Source of the DNA: DAOPXV01 sp964551445
Lineage (GTDB): Bacteria > Muiribacteriota > UBA9980
NCBI GenBank assembly: GCA_964551445.1
Contig: CAZKCG010000017.1
Span: forward strand, 35,642 to 99,641
Length of the DNA stretch: 64,000 nucleotides
Reading direction: 5' to 3'
Shown here: piece by piece, positions 59,580 to 64,000 of the stretch
Position numbering within the stretch: position 1 is the first letter of the stretch
Layout: every line of letters starts with the position of its first letter
Position numbers and translations under genes: made by a program
The notes under the pieces: generated by a model
Databases searched by the model: none
Told to the model about the DNA's origin: nothing
What the model saw: only the letters and a program-made list of their open reading frames with translations

Positions 59580-60692
59580 ATGAGGAAGCTGAAAAAATCG
59601 CGGCTTATATTTGCGGCGCTGTTAACGATATCTTTATTATTGCCGTCGGCCTCACCGGCCGCTGAAAACAAAAAAAACGCTGGAGCTTCCGAGCTTAAAA
59701 TAGGATTTGTCGATCTGTCAATATTACTTGCGTTCCACCCTCTAATGCAATACTATTCGGTTGATTCCGACGCCTTTATAAAACCGCTGAAAAAAGGGCT
59801 CTCAAAACAGGAACTTTTGGACGAAGCGGCCGGCCGCCAGCAAAAACATAAGATATTCGCCGAAACCAGCGGCGGAGAGCTGAAAAAACTTCAGCAGGAA
59901 CTCGACTCCGTGGAGAACGAGATCAACAGATTAAGAGTGGGAGTAAGCCGCGAACAGGACGTTATCAACCGCAATTACACCGAGGAATATACCGCGCTTC
60001 CAAATGAAGCGGACAGAAAAGCGCGCACGCAAAAATACCAGAAGGCCCTTTCGGATATCGATATCCGTTATTACGGCGCGAAAAAAAAATATGACGACCG
60101 CAAAGCTCAGATAAATGAACGCTTCAATGAAATATCACGTTCCAATCGGGAAGTGGATTATCTCGATAAAAAAGCCGGCCTTGAGTTTTTAAACGAAATA
60201 GCCGAAGAGATCAACGCTTCGCTGAAAGAAGTGGCCGAAGAGAACCGCGTGAGCGTCGTTTTAAATTCAGCCGTTATTTCCGGTTTCACGCCGCCGGAAG
60301 ATCTCAGGCACGAAAACCACATGGTGGAAGATCCCTACCTGCCGGGCGCCGCGATACCGGATGTAAAATACGGAGATCTTTTCGAAGCGCCAGCCGGAGC
60401 GGAAGCCTCAAAAAACGCTGACACCATATCCGAAAATTGTAAAGCGGTTTTTAACGGACGCGGTTCGTTCATCGAATCGATCATGAGAAAAGGCGTGTCG
60501 ATGCATTCAAACCGAATGTTCGCTCACGGCGGTGAAAATTTAACGATCAAAGTTCTTGAAAATATTCTTAGAAAATATTCGGTGCCTCAGGCTAAAATGG
60601 ATATAATGACCAAAAGGCTCATTAAAATGATGAACGCTGATTTTGAGCGGACGAACCGCACGGAAGAAGAAGAAATTCCCGCATCAAAATGA
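59580..60692 (+). CDS. OmpH/Skp-like periplasmic protein
   Basis: 370 residues from ATG 59580, eight bases after GGAAGG; earlier GTG/ATG codons sit inside the ribosome site. Signal peptide (LIFAALLTISLLLPSASPA). The N-terminal LKIGFVDLSILLAFHPLM is the OmpH start strand, followed by a long coiled coil (about residues 75-190) as in Skp, which holds unfolded outer-membrane proteins; then LNEIAEEINASLKEVAEENRVSVVLN closes the domain. Twice the usual Skp length because of a 150-residue C-terminal extension of unknown role. Confidence 0.8.
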   Translation: MRKLKKSRLIFAALLTISLLLPSASPAAENKKNAGASELKIGFVDLSILLAFHPLMQYYSVDSDAFIKPLKKGLSKQELLDEAAGRQQKHKIFAETSGGELKKLQQELDSVENEINRLRVGVSREQDVINRNYTEEYTALPNEADRKARTQKYQKALSDIDIRYYGAKKKYDDRKAQINERFNEISRSNREVDYLDKKAGLEFLNEIAEEINASLKEVAEENRVSVVLNSAVISGFTPPEDLRHENHMVEDPYLPGAAIPDVKYGDLFEAPAGAEASKNADTISENCKAVFNGRGSFIESIMRKGVSMHSNRMFAHGGENLTIKVLENILRKYSVPQAKMDIMTKRLIKMMNADFERTNRTEEEEIPASK

Positions 60693-60707
60693 CGGGGCGT
60701 AAGGTTT

Positions 60708-62177
60708 TTACTTTTTAGCTCCATTTTTTTTTAAGATCTCTATGACCCCGGTATCGCCTTTAAGTATTGCTAAAGTCAGAGGCGACTGACCCCGGCTGTT
60801 TCTGGCGTTTATATCAGCTTTCTTTTCGATGAGCAGTTTCACTACTTCAAGCCGGCCGTTCTCAGCGCTTATGCTTAAAGGCGTTCTTCCCTTATCCGTC
60901 TTCACGTTTATATCCGCGCCGCTTTCTATAAGCAGCTTAACCGCTTCGGTATGGCCGTAACCGGCGGCGAGATATATAGGGGTCACGCCTCCGTTCGTTT
61001 TCGCGTTTATATCCGCTTTTTTTTCGATCAATAATTTGACGAACTCACACCGGCCGCTTGAAGCCGCGGTATGTATCGGGGTCAACCTTCCGTAAACCCT
61101 TACGCAGCTTTTATTATAGCCGTTTATATCCGCGCCGCTTTCTATCAGCAATTTTATGGATTCAAAATGATCGTCGAATTTTTTTTTATACGCGCGATTA
61201 AGAGATTCGAGGGTTTCTTTCCGTTTCGGATCGCTCTCGTTCTTTATTTCGTTCTCATCTACGGAATATAAATTTCCAAGGCAGGAAACTATAAGATCGT
61301 TCAAAGAGACCAGATTGACGTCTGCGCCGCTGTCTATAATTAATTTGGCGGTTTTACGGCTGCCGGAATCCACCGCCAGATGGAGCGTGTTCTGGTTATG
61401 GACGTTCATCTGGTTGATATCCGCGCCTTTTTCGATCAGCAATTTAGCGGTTTCATAGGCATCTCTAGTCGCCGCGGCATTAAGCGGCATATTTCCCAGA
61501 GCGTCTTTTTCCTTTATGCTCGCGCCCTTTTCGATCAAAAGCTTCGCGATCTCATATCTGTTTTCCGCCGCGGCCCAATGCAGAAGGGTAGAGCCGGTAT
61601 GGTCTTTAGCTGAAACATCCGCTCCCTTTTCAATAAGAACTTTGGCCATTTCGGCATTATCCGATCTTATGGCTTCCAATATGGGATTCATGAAATTCTT
61701 ATCTTTCGCGTTGACGTCCGCGCCTTTTTCGATCAAAAATTTGGCCGCATCGTTATTTTTGGTGAAAACGGCCTTGTGCAGGGGCGTTCTGTTAAAATCG
61801 TCCTTTGAGTTGATGTCCGCGCCTTTTTCAACCAATAGCCGGATCATTTTTATTTCGCTTTTTTCGGCTGCTATATTTAACGGCGTTCTGATATTAAGGC
61901 CCCGGGCATTGATATCGGACCCGGTTTCTAAAAGCAGCGAGACCATTTTAAGATCATTTTTTTCAACCGCCAGATGCAGCGCGGTATTATCCGAACCGTC
62001 CCTTTCATTGACGCCGGCGCCTTTTTTTATGAGCGCGGCCGCTTTTTCAACATCTCCCGCCTTAACCGCCTCATGCAGGGCCGGCGCTCCGAAAGATATA
62101 TTCACTTCTACGGCGCATGCCAGAAAAAGCGAGAGAACTATCATAAAAAGTTTGGTCTTAAAAATAAGTTTTAACAT
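60708..62177 (-). CDS. Secreted ankyrin-repeat protein (about 13 repeats)
   Basis: 489 residues. Signal peptide (LFMIVLSLFLACAVEVNISFGA) followed by ankyrin repeats of 33 residues, e.g. RTPLNIAAEKSEIKMIRLLV, STLLHWAAAENRYEIAKLLI, VTPIYLAAGYGHTEAVKLLI. Eight regular repeats, one interrupted by a 30-residue helical insert (about residues 290-325, KNESDPKRKETLESLNRA), then four more. Mediates protein binding in the periplasm or at the surface; partner unknown. It is 15 bases from the convergent OmpH-like gene and 20 bases downstream of a Cys-rich secreted protein on the same strand. Confidence 0.92.
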   Translation of the reverse strand: MLKLIFKTKLFMIVLSLFLACAVEVNISFGAPALHEAVKAGDVEKAAALIKKGAGVNERDGSDNTALHLAVEKNDLKMVSLLLETGSDINARGLNIRTPLNIAAEKSEIKMIRLLVEKGADINSKDDFNRTPLHKAVFTKNNDAAKFLIEKGADVNAKDKNFMNPILEAIRSDNAEMAKVLIEKGADVSAKDHTGSTLLHWAAAENRYEIAKLLIEKGASIKEKDALGNMPLNAAATRDAYETAKLLIEKGADINQMNVHNQNTLHLAVDSGSRKTAKLIIDSGADVNLVSLNDLIVSCLGNLYSVDENEIKNESDPKRKETLESLNRAYKKKFDDHFESIKLLIESGADINGYNKSCVRVYGRLTPIHTAASSGRCEFVKLLIEKKADINAKTNGGVTPIYLAAGYGHTEAVKLLIESGADINVKTDKGRTPLSISAENGRLEVVKLLIEKKADINARNSRGQSPLTLAILKGDTGVIEILKKNGAKK

Positions 62178-62197
62178 GATCCAAATTGCCGCCTTTT

Positions 62198-62806
62198 TTA
62201 AAATGGAAATTCTTTTTTTTCGGGCTTAGCGGTTTCATTTAATTTCACAACCATTTCAGGTCCCGTCATAACGATCTCGCAAAAAGAATTTTTGTTTTCC
62301 TTTAGATCTAATACGGAGCTTAACTGTTTCGATAATTTTTCAAGCACGGCCGCGTCGCCCTTTATTCTGACCGAATACCCCTCAGCCTCCGAAACCGATG
62401 CTTTTAAAGAATCGAAAGACTCTCCGGCTCCCGCCAAAGTATCACCCGTCAACTTAAAAGGATCCGCGTCGAGACAAAGATCGGACATGTCGATATTAGC
62501 TTCATTGCCGCAGGCGTAAAAAAGCTGGCAGTCGGCGCAGGAACTTTTAACGTCAGCCCTTGACTCCGCGGGGTTCAAAAGAGCCGCTCCCTGACGCGTT
62601 TCACTCACAATAACGTTGGCCGGTTCGACACAGTCGTTCGCCGCCGGGCAGCTTTCACAGGTGTTTTCAACGCACGAGGCGCTTGATGACGCTGTCGGGC
62701 CAGTTCCCGAAAACAAAGCGATACCAAGAGAAAACAGCGCAAAACTTATAAAAAGAGTCGCGAATAAAACGAAGGTCGTTTTAACGGCAAAAAAAAGTTT
62801 TTTCAT
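62198..62806 (-). CDS. Cys-rich exported protein, unknown function
   Basis: 202 residues. N-terminal membrane/signal segment (TFVLFATLFISFALFSLGIAL). The first soluble half has nine Cys in short spacings (SCVENTCESCPAANDC, SCADCQLFYACG, LCLDADP), likely disulfide-linked. The C-terminal half (EGYSVRIKGDAAVLEKLSKQLSSVLDL, FCEIVMTGPEMVVKLN) looks like a small alpha/beta domain. First gene in an operon with the ankyrin-repeat protein, driven by the promoter at 62948-62976 with an AGGAGG-like site. Confidence 0.75.
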   Translation of the reverse strand: MKKLFFAVKTTFVLFATLFISFALFSLGIALFSGTGPTASSSASCVENTCESCPAANDCVEPANVIVSETRQGAALLNPAESRADVKSSCADCQLFYACGNEANIDMSDLCLDADPFKLTGDTLAGAGESFDSLKASVSEAEGYSVRIKGDAAVLEKLSKQLSSVLDLKENKNSFCEIVMTGPEMVVKLNETAKPEKKEFPF

Positions 62807-62947
62807 AAGACCTCCTTTATTTAAAAGAAGATTTGCTCATATAAATCAGCTTAGAATAAACATTAGCGTAAAAGTTAAATGCTTTCCCGGCTTTAAATCT
62901 TTCGTTGACGACTTTTTTCATCTTGATTAGAAAAATATGCTATATTA

Positions 62948-62976
62948 ATTATATAAAAGAATTCACCATAAGTCAA
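62948..62976 (-). promoter_or_regulatory. Sigma70-type promoter for the Cys-rich/ankyrin operon
   Basis: Minus-strand TTGACT, 17 bases, TATAAT; leader about 135 bases. Confidence 0.82.
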
Positions 62977-63138
62977 TGTAAGAAGTCGAAATTAGCTGAA
63001 ATAAGAACCGAAGGTCCGGCCGTCAATTAATATATACTTAAATTTTAACGACAATATTTAAAAATAAGCGGGATGTATTAAAAAACAAATTTTTAAAATT
63101 ACCAGCTTTACTAACCTGTTGCGCAAAGAACAAAAAAA

Positions 63139-63176
63139 GGGGTGGTGTATTTATGCATATTAAACTCCATAAATGA
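63139..63176 (+). other. Duplicated ribosome-site motif with seven-codon ORF
   Basis: GGGGTGGTGTAT at 63139-63150 precedes ATG 63153 opening a seven-residue frame (MHIKLHK, stop at 63174-63176). Nearly the same GGGTGGTGTAT at 63374-63384 precedes the real gene start at 63389. This could be a leader peptide or a relic of a duplicated 5' end. It sits in the 582-base gap 62807-63388, which has no other gene. Confidence 0.45.
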
Positions 63177-63292
63177 GTTTACATCTCAGGTCCGAAACAC
63201 TAACCGTCAGGAAATACTATGTCAAGAAAATAATTTCTACATACAATTAAAAAAGAAAAAAAGGGTTATCGGGATTTATATTTGCATTTGAC

Positions 63293-63322
63293 TTGACTAA
63301 CCCCTCGCTTTAAATATATAAT
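63293..63322 (+). promoter_or_regulatory. Sigma70-type promoter for the terminal secreted-protein gene
   Basis: TTGACT, 18 bases, TATAAT, 66 bases before the ATG at 63389. Confidence 0.8.
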
Positions 63323-63388
63323 AGTAGTAGCAGGAATTTTTTATGCAATTTAAAAATTATCCTATAAAGGAAAGGGTGGTGTATCTTT

Positions 63389-64000
63389 ATGTTAAGAAAA
63401 TTATCATTATTTACCTTATCATTATCAGTCTTCATCTCTTTATTTATCTTCGGGTCAATGGACTCTTCTCTCGCCGCCAATAACGATACGGTCTACAGCC
63501 GTAACGGCGAGGTCTATGTCATGATCGGCCAGGGCACCCGCATGGGCGTTTACGCCAGCCAGCAGCTGGTCGGAGGAGCTCGTGTAACGAAAAAACCTGA
63601 CGGCGTCAAACTTTTTGGCGACCCCGCGATAATGGATAATTACCAGTCGCTGGCCGTCGATCAATTCAGAAATATCTATGTTTTGTCCGGCAAACTCGAT
63701 CCGGGCCTTATCGCGATGCCTCTGGATTCTTATTTCCCCGTCGATCCGCCTGAAGCCGAAGGTATAGTCGGCGTCGGAAACGCCGGCGGCACCGAATTCC
63801 ACGATGTAATAAACCATTGCGACGCGTCTCCCAAGTCCTGGCACAATTCTTACCCGAGGGAAGACATAGCCAGAACTCAAAAGAACGATGTCGCCGGATT
63901 CGCTACCTGTTACGGCCTCGGTATAGCTCCCGGGCTTCCGCCGGCCGCTATCATGGCTAATTACCAGGCCAAATACGTAGGAAGAACGGGCGATATAAGG
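63389..64000 (+). CDS. Secreted protein, start of gene (3' end outside the window)
   Basis: The frame is open from ATG 63389 to the window end: 204 residues with no stop. Promoter at 63293-63322 and the strong GGGTGGTG site at 63374 support the start. Signal peptide (LSLFTLSLSVFISLFIFGSM, cleavage near SLA-AN). The mature part has VYSRNGEVYVMIGQGTRMGV and YQSLAVDQFRNIYVLSG, the latter resembling a beta-propeller/NHL-type strand; two Cys. No known family is certain. A minus-strand frame at 63455-63880 is a shadow of it. Confidence 0.85.
   Translation, partial: MLRKLSLFTLSLSVFISLFIFGSMDSSLAANNDTVYSRNGEVYVMIGQGTRMGVYASQQLVGGARVTKKPDGVKLFGDPAIMDNYQSLAVDQFRNIYVLSGKLDPGLIAMPLDSYFPVDPPEAEGIVGVGNAGGTEFHDVINHCDASPKSWHNSYPREDIARTQKNDVAGFATCYGLGIAPGLPPAAIMANYQAKYVGRTGDIR

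Noticed and set aside
63455..63880. 141-residue minus-strand reading frame
   Set aside because: Antisense to the signal-peptide gene starting at 63389, which has a promoter and ribosome site and stays open to the window end.
1..64000. tRNA, rRNA, insertion sequences and prophage
   Set aside because: No transposase, integrase or phage structural gene, no terminal inverted repeats with target duplications, and no tRNA-like or rRNA-like sequence was recognised on either strand.

Overview
The window reads as a chromosomal segment of an uncultured Gram-negative-type bacterium at medium GC. Evidence for an outer membrane or periplasm includes several lipoprotein signals, an OmpH/Skp-like chaperone, TatA, a SPOR-domain protein, a PstS-like binding protein, an O-antigen-ligase-like protein and L,D-transpeptidase. 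It uses a two-subunit glycyl-tRNA synthetase (beta subunit seen), GGAGG ribosome binding sites and very regular sigma70-type promoters (17 of 18 spotted have a 17-base spacer). I cannot place it to a phylum from the sequence alone; a deep-branching candidate lineage such as Wallbacteria or Riflebacteria would fit the gene mix, but this is a guess. No rRNA, tRNA, CRISPR, transposase or phage gene was found.

Layout. 1-5.3 kb: end of glyS, lon, a secreted YD-repeat protein. 5.4-13.3 kb: thrC, an ECF transporter S component, then a molybdenum hydroxylase operon (MocA-like nucleotidyltransferase, Mo-pterin subunit, 2Fe-2S subunit, FAD subunit, XdhC-like maturation factor) running into nadK. 13.4-17.8 kb (minus): a VWA protein, and an operon of pirin, a membrane protein and a DUF4349-like protein. 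18-25 kb: short units with their own promoters and terminators: secreted proteins, a small 65-aa protein, a GNAT plus HDAC-type deacetylase pair, and a YdcF plus L,D-transpeptidase pair. 25-27.3 kb: a GAF/PAS/ATPase regulator that lacks a kinase phosphoacceptor His, followed by an RsbW-like ATPase. 27.4-40.5 kb (minus): Fe-alcohol dehydrogenase, SpoIID-like protein, an operon of pullulanase, class III cyclase, secretin-N-like lipoprotein and O-antigen ligase, then YjbQ, a SPOR protein and a class C beta-lactamase-like hydrolase.

40.6-48 kb: a second RsbW-like ATPase, a GT51 transglycosylase whose catalytic Glu is Tyr, then a DUF2760-Hsp70-Hsp70/DUF3731 operon. 48.3-54.1 kb (minus): class II aldolase, mtnA and a purine nucleoside phosphorylase with Asp at the base-specificity position (together a likely 5'-deoxyadenosine/MTA salvage shunt), then a membrane protein, a FliA-family sigma factor, a GspC-like protein and a pseudopilin. 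54.2-64 kb: an HExxH protein with a C-terminal membrane anchor, an unknown protein, tatA, a chemoreceptor with a PstS-like binding protein, an OmpH-like protein, an ankyrin-repeat protein, a Cys-rich periplasmic protein, and the start of a secreted protein that runs off the window end.

The genes most worth following are the Hsp70 operon, the degenerate GT51, the PNP/MtnA/aldolase operon, the anchored HExxH protein, and the sigma factor sitting with type II secretion/pilus-like genes.
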